From Streptomyces hyderabadensis (GTDB lineage Bacteria > Actinomycetota > Actinomycetes > Streptomycetales > Streptomycetaceae), in the NCBI RefSeq assembly GCF_020404845.1, contig NZ_JAIOJZ010000020.1:62001-126000 (forward strand): 64,000 nt of DNA, written 5' to 3'. Shown piece by piece: positions 8,724 to 16,040 of this stretch (position 1 is its first letter; each line of letters begins with the position of its first letter). The notes below the pieces were generated by a model that worked only from the letters and a program-made list of their open reading frames with translations, was not told the DNA's origin and did no database searches. A program made the translations under genes and the position numbers.

Positions 8724-8784
8724 CGCGCCGGCCCCTCCGCCTCTCCGTCTCTCCGCCCTTGGTCGTTCGGCCCCCTTCGTCCGG

Positions 8785-9675
8785 TCAGCGCCCGGCGATC
8801 ACGTCCGCGACCCGGGTGTACCCGTCCGAGCCGTGCCCCCGCGCGACGACCCGGCGGGCCTGCCCCTCGATCACCCGCATCAGGCTCGCGTCGATGCCGT
8901 GCGCCTCGGCGGCGTGGACGACGTGCGCCATGGTCGAGACGGCCGAGGTGATCGGGTTCAGCTCCCCCGAGTACGTGCCGGCGTCGGTGTCGGCCGCGAA
9001 CTCCGTGAACAGCGGCGGCAGGATCGCGGCGATGCCCTGTGCGAACGGCGCCAGCTCGGCGCCGGTGACGCCCTCCGCCCGGGCCACCGCGAGGGCGTGC
9101 ACGTAGCCCGCCATCGCCGTCCAGAAGATGTCGAGCAGCGCGATGTCGTAGGCCGCGGCCCGCCCGGGGTCCTCGCCCAGGTGGGTGTGGGTGCCGCCGA
9201 GCGCCGCCAGCACCGGCCGGTGCTCCTCGTACAGCTCCGCGGGGCCGCTGTGCAGGAAGACGGCGTCGTCGGTGCCGATGGTCGGGGCGGGGGTCATGAT
9301 CGCGCCGTCCAGGTAGCGGACGCCGTGCCGGGCGGCCCACTCGGCCGTGTCCCGGGCGCGGCCGGGGGTGTCGGCGCTCAGGTTCACCAGGGTGCGGCCC
9401 TTGAGGGCGGCGGTGACGGATTCCTGGCGCAGCACGGCGTCCGAGGCGTCGTAGTTCACCACGCAGACCACCGTCAGCGGCGAGGCGGCGACCGCCTCCT
9501 CGGCCGACCCGGCGGCCCGCGCGCCCGCCGCGACCAGTTCGGCGTCCCGGCCCGGCGTGCGGTTCCAGACGGTGGTGGACACTCCCGCAGCCAGGAACGC
9601 GGCGGCCAGCGCCCGGCCCATCGGGCCCAGGCCGACGACGGTGACGGCCGAGGGCCGGTCGGTGTGTGCGGACAT
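8785..9675 (-). CDS. NAD(P)-binding 6-phosphogluconate-dehydrogenase-like / imine-reductase-type enzyme
   Basis: 296 residues. An N-terminal Rossmann motif VVGLGPMG (residues 13-20) is followed by NRTPGR, typical of NADPH selection, and a helical C-terminal domain as in beta-hydroxyacid dehydrogenases and imine reductases. Segments such as LDGAIMTPAPTIG and LLDIFWTAM fit the imine-reductase branch. Substrate not inferable. It is divergent from an HxlR regulator with only 58 bp between starts, so redox or electrophile control by that regulator is likely. Confidence 0.8.
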   Translation of the reverse strand: MSAHTDRPSAVTVVGLGPMGRALAAAFLAAGVSTTVWNRTPGRDAELVAAGARAAGSAEEAVAASPLTVVCVVNYDASDAVLRQESVTAALKGRTLVNLSADTPGRARDTAEWAARHGVRYLDGAIMTPAPTIGTDDAVFLHSGPAELYEEHRPVLAALGGTHTHLGEDPGRAAAYDIALLDIFWTAMAGYVHALAVARAEGVTGAELAPFAQGIAAILPPLFTEFAADTDAGTYSGELNPITSAVSTMAHVVHAAEAHGIDASLMRVIEGQARRVVARGHGSDGYTRVADVIAGR

Positions 9676-9733
9676 GATTCAACTCCCGTAACGTGAAGAA
9701 CAATTGCTGATGAATGGGGAATGGGGGCACCTC

Positions 9734-10093
9734 ATGGCACACCGGCGCCACGATCCGAACGTCTGCGGAGTGACCGCCGCGATCGCCGTGATCGAGGGCA
9801 AGTGGAAGACCACGCTGCTGTGGCTGCTGGAGTCCGGACCGCACCGGCCGGCCGAGCTGCGCCGCAAGGTGCCGGGACTCACCGAGAAGGTGCTGACCCA
9901 GGCGCTGCGCGAGATGGAGGCGGACGGCCTGGTGGACCGCCGGGTGTACGACGTGCTGCCGCTGCGGACCGAGTACTCCCTGACCGCCTTCGGCCGCGAT
10001 CTCGCCGAGGCCCTTTCCCCCCTCTCCGACTGGGGCCACCGCCGCCTGGACCGGCTGGCGGGACCGGAGGCCGCCGCCCGCACGCCGTCCTGA
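9734..10093 (+). CDS. HxlR-family winged-helix regulator
   Basis: 119 residues from ATG 9734, chosen because it leaves about ten residues before the conserved Cys, as is usual for the family (DPNVCGVTAAIAVIEGKW). A TTG at 9704 and an ATG at 9710 are in frame and possible. The winged-helix core is RRKVPGLTEKVLTQALREME plus DGLVDRRVY. HxlR proteins often sense electrophiles or oxidants through that Cys. The divergent reductase is the obvious target. Confidence 0.88.
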   Translation: MAHRRHDPNVCGVTAAIAVIEGKWKTTLLWLLESGPHRPAELRRKVPGLTEKVLTQALREMEADGLVDRRVYDVLPLRTEYSLTAFGRDLAEALSPLSDWGHRRLDRLAGPEAAARTPS

Positions 10094-10190
10094 CGCCCGC
10101 CTGCCCCCTCAGTCTCCGACGGGCGCGGCACGTTGCCCAGTACGCACAAAAAGGTGGGTACGCCGGGCCGGGCTGCCAGGCCGGACACAC

Positions 10191-10214
10191 TTTTGCAAGC
10201 AGGTGCTTGCAAAA
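10191..10214. promoter_or_regulatory. Perfect 10-bp inverted repeat upstream of an XRE gene
   Basis: TTTTGCAAGC and GCTTGCAAAA are separated by AGGT. The site ends 27 bp before the ATG at 10242. Position and symmetry make it a strong candidate operator, most simply for the XRE protein itself. Confidence 0.7.
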
Positions 10215-10241
10215 GTTAGCGCGAGGGCGCATGCTGGAGTC

Positions 10242-10697
10242 ATGGCATCGCTCAACGTCGGCAATCTCGGTGAGTACCTGCGCGAGCAGCGGCGCAACGC
10301 GCAGCTGTCGCTGCGGCAGCTCGCCGATGCCGCGGGCGTTTCCAATCCGTACCTGAGCCAGATCGAGCGCGGGCTGCGCAAGCCGAGCGCGGAGGTCCTC
10401 CAGCAGGTCGCCAAGGCGCTGCGGATCTCCGCCGAGACGCTGTACGTCCGCGCCGGGATCCTCGACGCGGAGCGGGACCGGGACGACGTGGAGACGCGTG
10501 CGGTCATCCTCGCCGACCCCTCGCTGAACGAGCGGCAGAAGCAGGTGCTGCTCCAGGTCTACGAGTCCTTCCGCAAGGAGAACGGGTTCGGGGCCGACGC
10601 GGACGCGGGCGCGGACGCGGATCCGGACTCGGGTGCCGGCGTCGACGTCGATGCCGCTGTCGACGGGGCTGAAACAGTAAAAAACCCTCATTCATAA
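10242..10697 (+). CDS. XRE-family helix-turn-helix regulator with acidic Ala/Asp tail
   Basis: 151 residues from ATG 10242 (GGAG ribosome site). The HTH spans about residues 6-65: LGEYLREQRRNAQLSLRQLA, then AAGVSNPYLSQIERGLRKPS, the canonical XRE form. Residues about 110-150 are a low-complexity Ala/Asp/Gly stretch (ADADAGADADPDSGAG). It precedes the HbhA-like gene by only 22 bp, and both probably share the promoter region with the perfect inverted repeat at 10191-10214. Confidence 0.88.
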   Translation: MASLNVGNLGEYLREQRRNAQLSLRQLADAAGVSNPYLSQIERGLRKPSAEVLQQVAKALRISAETLYVRAGILDAERDRDDVETRAVILADPSLNERQKQVLLQVYESFRKENGFGADADAGADADPDSGAGVDVDAAVDGAETVKNPHS

Positions 10698-10719
10698 GCA
10701 ATTCCGGAGGACCATCGCC

Positions 10720-11361
10720 ATGGCCATCACCGACGACCTGCGCAAGACCTTCAGCGACCCCACCCCGCTCTACTTCGCCGCGGGCACCGCCGACCTCGCC
10801 TTCCAGCAGGCCAAGAAGGTGCCGGTGCTGGTGGAGCAGCTGCGCGCGGAGGCCCCGGCGCGGATCGACGCCGTGCGCAACACCGACCCGAAGGCCGTCC
10901 AGGAGAAGGCGACGGCCCGCGTCAAGGAGACCCAGGGGAGCCTCCAGGCCAAGGCCAACGAGCTGTTCGGCTCCCTCGACGCCGACTTCAAGAAGCTCGG
11001 CGAGACCGCTCAGGACCTCGCGCTGCGTTCCGTCGGCGTCGCCGCCGAGTACGCCGTCAAGGCCCGGGAGACCTACGAGAAGGTCGCCGAGCGCGGCGAG
11101 CACGCGGTGCGCGCCTGGCGCGGCCAGGCCGCCGACGGCATCGAGGACCTCGCCGAGGACGTGGAGGACCTCGCCGTGGCCGTCGAGCCGGCCAAGCCCG
11201 CCCCGGCCAAGCCCGCGACCGCCAAGCCCGCGACCGCCAAGTCCGAGCCGGTCCGGGTCACCGAGGACAAGTCCGCGGCGGCGAAGAAGACGCCCGCCCC
11301 GCGCAAGGCCCCGGCCAAGAAGAGCACCACCGCCAAGAAGACCACGCCGCCCGCCAAGTAG
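10720..11361 (+). CDS. HbhA-like protein with Lys/Ala/Pro-rich C-terminal tail
   Basis: 213 residues behind a GGAGGA ribosome site. The N-terminal two thirds (about 1-150) is predicted all-helical and rich in A, E, K and R, like heparin-binding hemagglutinin of mycobacteria. The last roughly 60 residues carry PAK/TAK/AKK repeats as in HbhA and H1-like proteins. No signal peptide is visible. In Streptomyces the role is unknown; nucleoid, membrane or surface association are all possible. It follows the XRE gene in an apparent operon and is closed by a hairpin. Confidence 0.8.
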   Translation: MAITDDLRKTFSDPTPLYFAAGTADLAFQQAKKVPVLVEQLRAEAPARIDAVRNTDPKAVQEKATARVKETQGSLQAKANELFGSLDADFKKLGETAQDLALRSVGVAAEYAVKARETYEKVAERGEHAVRAWRGQAADGIEDLAEDVEDLAVAVEPAKPAPAKPATAKPATAKSEPVRVTEDKSAAAKKTPAPRKAPAKKSTTAKKTTPPAK

Positions 11362-11381
11362 GGCAGCGCGCGAGGAGCGGG

Positions 11382-11418
11382 GAGCGGGCCGGGCACCCTT
11401 GGGGTGTCCGGCTCGTTC
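11382..11418 (+). terminator. Stem-loop after the HbhA-like gene
   Basis: GAGC..CCGGGCACCC pairs with GGGTGTCCGG..GCTC around a TTG loop, 20 bases after the stop codon. It is followed by a short T-containing tract (GTTCT). Confidence 0.6.
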
Positions 11419-11468
11419 TGCGGGTACGGTGACCGCGTAATGACGATCCGATTCTGGTGGTGGACGTT

Positions 11469-11807
11469 GTGCTGATGCAGGGGTTCGCAGGCTTCATGTG
11501 GCTGCTGAGCATCGCCCTGATCCTTTTCAGCGGCTTCGCTTTGATCGACGCCGCCACGCGCCGCGAGGACGCCTACCGCGCGGCCGACAAGAAGACCAAG
11601 CCCTTCTGGCTGATCATCCTCGGGCTCGCCTTCGTGGTGAACCTGATCTTCAACATCCTGTCGTTCCTGCCGATCATCGGCCTCATCGCGACGATCGTGT
11701 ACATGGTCGACGTACGGCCCGCGCTGCGCGGTCTGTCCGGTGGCGGCCGCAGCCGCCGCGGCTCCAGCAGCGACGGCCCCTACGGCCCGTACAACGGCGG
11801 ACGCTGA
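11469..11807 (+). CDS. DUF2516 membrane protein
   Basis: About 112 residues from GTG 11469 (GTG 11457 or ATG 11475 also fit). Hydrophobic segments are GFMWLLSIALILFSGFALI, PFWLIILGLAFVVNLIFNIL and FLPIIGLIATIVYMV, with a basic Gly/Ser-rich tail (GGGRSRRGSSSDGPYGPYNGG). DUF2516 proteins are small, conserved actinobacterial membrane proteins of unknown role. The gene converges on the receiver-PP2C gene, 43 bp away. Confidence 0.85.
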   Translation: MLMQGFAGFMWLLSIALILFSGFALIDAATRREDAYRAADKKTKPFWLIILGLAFVVNLIFNILSFLPIIGLIATIVYMVDVRPALRGLSGGGRSRRGSSSDGPYGPYNGGR

Positions 11808-11850
11808 CCCCGTAGGGCGGACGCCGACCCCGCGGCGGGGACCGGGCGGC

Positions 11851-13323
11851 TCAGGCCGTCCGGTCCAGCAGGACCACGGCCAGGTCGTCCGCCAGCTCGC
11901 CGCCGTTGAGTTCGCGGACCTCGTTGACGGTCGCCCGCAGCAGCTCCTCGCCGGTCAGGCCCTCGGCGAGCTGGCGGCGGACCACCTCCACCATGCCGTC
12001 CTGGCCGAGCCGCTCCCGGCCCCCGCCGACGTGGCCCTCGATCAGACCGTCGGTGTAGAGCATCAGGCTCCACTCGGCGCCCAGCTCCACCTGCATCCGC
12101 GGCCAGCGGGCGCCCGGCAGCAGCCCCAGCGCCGGGCCGTTGTTGTCGTAGGGCAGCAGCCGTGCGGGCATGCCCGGGCGGCTGAGCAGCGGGGACGGGT
12201 GCCCGGCCAGGCACAGGCCCGCGCGCCGGCCGTCCGGCGAGATGTCCACGGCGCACAGCGTCGCGAAGATCTCGTCGTCCGCGCGCTCGTGCTCCAGCAC
12301 CTGCTGGAGCGTGCCCAGCAGCTGGTCGCCGCAGAGCCCCGCCAGGGTCAGCGCCCGCCAGGCGATCCGCAGCTCCACGCCGAGCGCCGCCTCGTCCGGG
12401 CCGTGCCCGCAGACGTCGCCGATCATGGCGTGCACGGTGCCGTCCGGGGTGCGGACCACGTCGTAGAAGTCGCCGCCGAGCAGTGCGCGCGAGCGGCCCG
12501 GACGGTAGCGGGCGGCGAAGCGCAGCGGGGAGCCGGCCAGCAGCGGGGTGGGCAGCAGCCCGCGTTCCAGACGGCGGTTCTCCTGCGCCCGCAGCCGGCC
12601 CTCGGCCAGCCGCCGCTCCGCGGAGTCGGACCGCTTGCGCTCGACGGCGTAGCGGATCGCGCGGCTCAGCAGGCGGCCGTCCAGCTCGTCGCGGAACAGG
12701 TAGTCCTGCGCGCCGACCGCCACGGCCTCCGCGCCGCGCTCGGCGTCGCTGGAGGAGGTGAGGGCGAGCACGGCGTGCCGGGGCGCCAGCTCCAGGACGT
12801 GCCGGAGCACCGCCAGCTCGTCGTCGCCCTCCGCGTCACCGGTGCCGTGGCCGGCGCCGTCGCCGCCGGTGCGGGCCGGGGCGGGGGCCGACAGGGCGAG
12901 GTCCAGCAGGATGCAGTGGACGTCGTCGGTGAGCAGCCGCCCGGCCTCGGTGAGGTTGCGCGCGGTGCGGACGCGGATCGGCTTGCCCGCCTGGTCGAGC
13001 AGGTCGGGCACGATCGGCGAGCCGGCCGGGTCGTCCTCGATCAGCAGCACGGTGAGGTTCGTGGGGGCCGCGCTCTCCGTCCGGCCGCTCTGCGCCCGGT
13101 CGCTGCCGGTGCCGGTGTGGGTGCCTGGGCTGGTGTCCGTGGGGTTCTCGCGCTTCTCCGTGGTGGTCTCCCGGGCTTTCTCGCGCCGGGTGGTGGGGTT
13201 CTCGGCCGGGTGCGTCCCGGGCGGGGCCTGTTCCTTGGAAGGGCCGCTGTCCGGGGACGCGGCGGGCGCCTGACCACACTCCACGGCCGGGATCGCCCTC
13301 TGCCGCGGTACGGGTACGGGCAT
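11851..13323 (-). CDS. Receiver-domain / PP2C (SpoIIE-type) phosphatase
   Basis: 490 residues from ATG 13321-13323 with a GGAAGG ribosome site. After about 90 disordered residues comes a receiver domain: LLIEDD acidic pair, CILLDLALS with the probable phospho-Asp, ALTSSSDAE, and a final RDEL where a Lys is more usual. An Ala/Gly-rich insertion follows the phospho-Asp. The C-terminal half is a PP2C domain with LGGDFYDVV, GDVCGHGPDEA, LYTDGLIEG and DDLAVVLL metal-binding motifs. Such RsbU/RsbP-like proteins dephosphorylate anti-sigma antagonists, so this one probably feeds a two-component input into a sigma-factor switch. Confidence 0.9.
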   Translation of the reverse strand: MPVPVPRQRAIPAVECGQAPAASPDSGPSKEQAPPGTHPAENPTTRREKARETTTEKRENPTDTSPGTHTGTGSDRAQSGRTESAAPTNLTVLLIEDDPAGSPIVPDLLDQAGKPIRVRTARNLTEAGRLLTDDVHCILLDLALSAPAPARTGGDGAGHGTGDAEGDDELAVLRHVLELAPRHAVLALTSSSDAERGAEAVAVGAQDYLFRDELDGRLLSRAIRYAVERKRSDSAERRLAEGRLRAQENRRLERGLLPTPLLAGSPLRFAARYRPGRSRALLGGDFYDVVRTPDGTVHAMIGDVCGHGPDEAALGVELRIAWRALTLAGLCGDQLLGTLQQVLEHERADDEIFATLCAVDISPDGRRAGLCLAGHPSPLLSRPGMPARLLPYDNNGPALGLLPGARWPRMQVELGAEWSLMLYTDGLIEGHVGGGRERLGQDGMVEVVRRQLAEGLTGEELLRATVNEVRELNGGELADDLAVVLLDRTA

Positions 13324-13593
13324 CGTCTTGGTTTCCTTCCCTCCCCCCGAGGGCATGGCGGGGCGAGGGACCTCGACCCACCGACGGGGACCATAGCGGG
13401 TGACGGCGCCGCTGCGGAATGGTCCAGAACACGTCGGGCGGCCATCGGCCACTGTCATATGCCGCGTTATCGCCCGCAGTTGGACACGTCGACCGAGGAC
13501 CCGGGATGACGAACGTCACGCGGGGCGGGCCGCCGGGCGTGGACTGGGTCACGTGGCCCGTCTCACGCCCCCGGCGCGCAGCGGTGGCCCGCG

Positions 13594-14739
13594 TCACCCC
13601 TTGGGCGCGGATGCCTGCGCCGGTGCCGGGTCCGGCCGGACCACGCCGAGGATCGGCATCGAGCCCGCTCCAGCGAGGGTGATCGAGCGCCCCGGGCGCG
13701 GGGCGTGCACCATGGAGCCGTCGCCGACGTACATGCCGACGTGGCTGGCGTCGTCGAAGTAGATGATCAGGTCGCCGGGGCGCATGTCCTTGACGTCGAC
13801 GCGCTTCAGCTGCTTCCACTGCTGCTGCGAGGTGCGGGGGATCGCCTGCCCGGCCGAGATCCAGGCCTGCGAGGTCAGGCCGGAGCAGTCGTAGGACTTC
13901 GGGCCCTCGGCGCCCCACTGGTACGGCTTGCCGATCTGGGCGGTGGCGTACTCGACCGCCTTGCGGCCCCGTTCGGTCGCCTCGGCGTCGAGGTCCTCGA
14001 GGATGCCGGAGTCGAGCCAGGCGGTCTGCGCCTTGGCCTGCGCCTCCCGCTCCAGCCGGGCGAGCCGCTCCTTCTCCTCCGTCTCCAGCTCGGACTCCAG
14101 CTTCTCGGCCGCCGCGATCTGCTTCTCGATCTTCTTCTGGGCGGTGGCCTTGGCCTTGCGGTTCGCCTCCAGCTCCTTGAAGCGGGCGGAGGCGTCCGCC
14201 GCGTAGGCCTTGAGGTCCTTCTGGACGCGGGTCAGCTCGCCGAGCAGGCCCTTGGTGGCGCGCTGGCCCTGGAGCACCCGGCCGGTGCCGTCGAGGAAGT
14301 CCTCGGGGTCGTCGCTCAGGACCAGCTTGGCCCCGTCGGGCAGTCCGCCGGTGCGGTACTGGGCGCGGGCCGCGGCGCCGGCGCGGTCCTTGAGGTCGTC
14401 CAGCTCCTCCTGGCCCTTCACGATCTTCTTGGCCAGCTCGACGATCTCGGCGTTCTGCTTCTCGGCCTGCTCCTCCGCGGCGTTGTACTCCTCGGTGGCC
14501 GAGGCCGCCGCGCGGTAGAGCTTCTCGAGCTTCTCGCGTACGGCGTCCAGGTCCTTGCCGGGAGTGGCGGTCGGGGCGGTCGGGGCGGCGGAGGTGCCGG
14601 ACGTGCCCGGGGACGGTGACGAGGAGGGCGGGGCCGAGGGGCCCGGGTCCGCGAACGCCGTGCCCGGCGCCGCCAGCACGGTGATCGCGCAGACCACGGT
14701 CACGGCAACGGTCGTCAAGCCACGCTTCCCCGTACGCAT
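13594..14739 (-). CDS. Secreted NlpC/P60 peptidoglycan hydrolase
   Basis: 381 residues. A Sec signal peptide (TTVAVTVVCAITVLAAPGTAFA) is followed by a Pro/Ser/Thr linker, a long coiled coil (about 60-260) and a C-terminal NlpC/P60 domain. The catalytic Cys is in YDCSGL near 284 and His in SHVGMYV near 333, with HAPR following. The layout is that of RipA/CwlO-type endopeptidases that cut peptide stems in the wall. The coiled coil may bind an FtsEX-like regulator (inference). Confidence 0.92.
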   Translation of the reverse strand: MRTGKRGLTTVAVTVVCAITVLAAPGTAFADPGPSAPPSSSPSPGTSGTSAAPTAPTATPGKDLDAVREKLEKLYRAAASATEEYNAAEEQAEKQNAEIVELAKKIVKGQEELDDLKDRAGAAARAQYRTGGLPDGAKLVLSDDPEDFLDGTGRVLQGQRATKGLLGELTRVQKDLKAYAADASARFKELEANRKAKATAQKKIEKQIAAAEKLESELETEEKERLARLEREAQAKAQTAWLDSGILEDLDAEATERGRKAVEYATAQIGKPYQWGAEGPKSYDCSGLTSQAWISAGQAIPRTSQQQWKQLKRVDVKDMRPGDLIIYFDDASHVGMYVGDGSMVHAPRPGRSITLAGAGSMPILGVVRPDPAPAQASAPKG

Positions 14740-14808
14740 ACCCCGCCCCCAAGCTGATTAACCGTCAGTAACTTAGCTCGCTCCGGGGATCGTGCCATGC
14801 CGTCGCGA

Positions 14809-14823
14809 AAAGCGACAGAGGCC
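14809..14823 (-). terminator. Small hairpin between the methyltransferase and NlpC/P60 genes
   Basis: GTCGC and GCGAC flank a five-base A-rich loop. It lies between two leftward genes and may terminate transcription from the methyltransferase gene. Evidence is weak because the stem is short. Confidence 0.3.
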
Positions 14824-14898
14824 GTGCTTTCCTCCCGCTTCCCCCTTCGACGGCTTCCCCGGGTGTGTGACGAACGCCGCCCGGAGATCGTTCCCGGC

Positions 14899-14963
14899 GG
14901 TCGCGGGTCGCGGGTCGCGGGTCGCGGGTCGCGGGTCGCGGGTCGCGGGTCGCGGGTCGCGGG
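14899..14963. repeat. Nine-copy heptamer repeat
   Basis: TCGCGGG is repeated nine times without a mismatch (14901-14963), preceded by GG. It lies just past the stop of the methyltransferase gene. It is a probable slippage-prone microsatellite and a useful strain marker. Confidence 0.9.
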
Positions 14964-14992
14964 CGTTCCCCTCTCGTGCCGCCCCCGCCGGT

Positions 14993-15808
14993 TCACGCGC
15001 GGGGCGCCAACGCCTCCCAGCGCACCGTCACTTCGCCCTGCCGCCACCGCACCGGCCCGTCCGTCACCGGCCAGTCGGCCGTCAGGTCCCGTACGGCCCG
15101 TATCCAGCGCTGCCGGGCGCCGTAGGAGGCGTAGGGCGCGGCGGCGGCCCAGGCGCGGTCGAAGTCGCGCAGAAAGGCGTGCACGGGCTCGCCGGGGACA
15201 TTGCGGTGGATGAGCGCCTTCGGCAGCCGTTCGGCCAGGTCGGAGGGGCGGTCCAGGGAGCCGAGCCGGGTCGCGAAGGTGACCGTGCGCGGTCCCTCGG
15301 GCCCGAGCGCCACCCACACGTGCCGGCGCCCGATCTCGTCGCAGGTCCCCTCGACCAGGAGCCCGCCGCGCGAGTGCCCCGACGCCGACGCGAGCCGCGC
15401 GCACAGCCGCCGCCAGACGGCGGCCACCTCGTCCTCGTCGTACTGGCGCAGCACGTTCGCCGCGCGGATCAGCAGCGGCGGCCGGGAGACGGGGACCTCG
15501 AAGCCGCCGTGCCGGAAGTCGAGCCCCGCGCGCGCGTACGGCCGGGCCGCCGCCACCCTCGCCGGGTCGATCTCGACGCCCACCACGCGCGCGTGCGGCG
15601 CGACCGTGCGCAGGCGGTGCAGCAGCTCGACGGCGGTCCAGGGGGCCGCCCCGTAGCCGAGGTCGACGGCGACGGGATCGGCGGCGCGGCGCAGTTCGGC
15701 GCCGTGCACGGCCGCGATCCAGCGGTCCATGCGGCGCAGCCGGTTGGGGTTCGTCGTCCCGCGTGTGACCGTGCCCACGGGGCGGGTGGCGGTGGCGCGG
15801 GGTGGCAT
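14993..15808 (-). CDS. Class I SAM-dependent methyltransferase-fold protein
   Basis: 271 residues from ATG 15806-15808. Motif I is VAVDLGYGAAPWTAVEL near residue 50 and motif II VVGVEIDPARV near 80; a GYG in place of the usual GCG/GxG lies at the SAM loop. The C-terminal half (LVEGTCDEIGRRHVWVAL, RHFLRDFDRAW-like) is not a known acceptor domain. The function is unknown; a small-molecule or RNA substrate is possible. It is divergent from mshA. Confidence 0.75.
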   Translation of the reverse strand: MPPRATATRPVGTVTRGTTNPNRLRRMDRWIAAVHGAELRRAADPVAVDLGYGAAPWTAVELLHRLRTVAPHARVVGVEIDPARVAAARPYARAGLDFRHGGFEVPVSRPPLLIRAANVLRQYDEDEVAAVWRRLCARLASASGHSRGGLLVEGTCDEIGRRHVWVALGPEGPRTVTFATRLGSLDRPSDLAERLPKALIHRNVPGEPVHAFLRDFDRAWAAAAPYASYGARQRWIRAVRDLTADWPVTDGPVRWRQGEVTVRWEALAPRA

Positions 15809-15949
15809 GCCTACGAGGGTATGCGGCCGGGGGCGGGCGGGCGGTCGGCCGGGCGGGCATGCGTGCGCAGGACGGTGGTACCCGGGACCCGAGAAGTGAT
15901 CGAACGGTTGAGCGATCAGCGGTAATGATTCGGCAAAGGCCGGAAAACC

Positions 15950-15976
15950 GGAATGGAGCACCGCCCGTCCGGTGTT
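15950..15976 (+). promoter_or_regulatory. SigR-type promoter for mshA
   Basis: GGAAT (15950-15954), 19 bases, then GTT (15974-15976) matches the SigR consensus. mshA is a documented member of the thiol-stress SigR regulon in S. coelicolor. The site lies 64 bp before the GTG start. Confidence 0.65.
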
Positions 15977-16040
15977 CCCACCCCTTGGAGGGCAACCCAG
16001 GTCCTCCGACCGGCATGCCCGCAGCGAGGAGGAACGGCTC

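Noticed and set aside
14740..14890. ydaO-type c-di-AMP riboswitch upstream of the NlpC/P60 gene
   Set aside because: Such elements precede many Streptomyces wall hydrolases, but the short leader here lacks the conserved pseudoknot sequences; only a small hairpin is seen.
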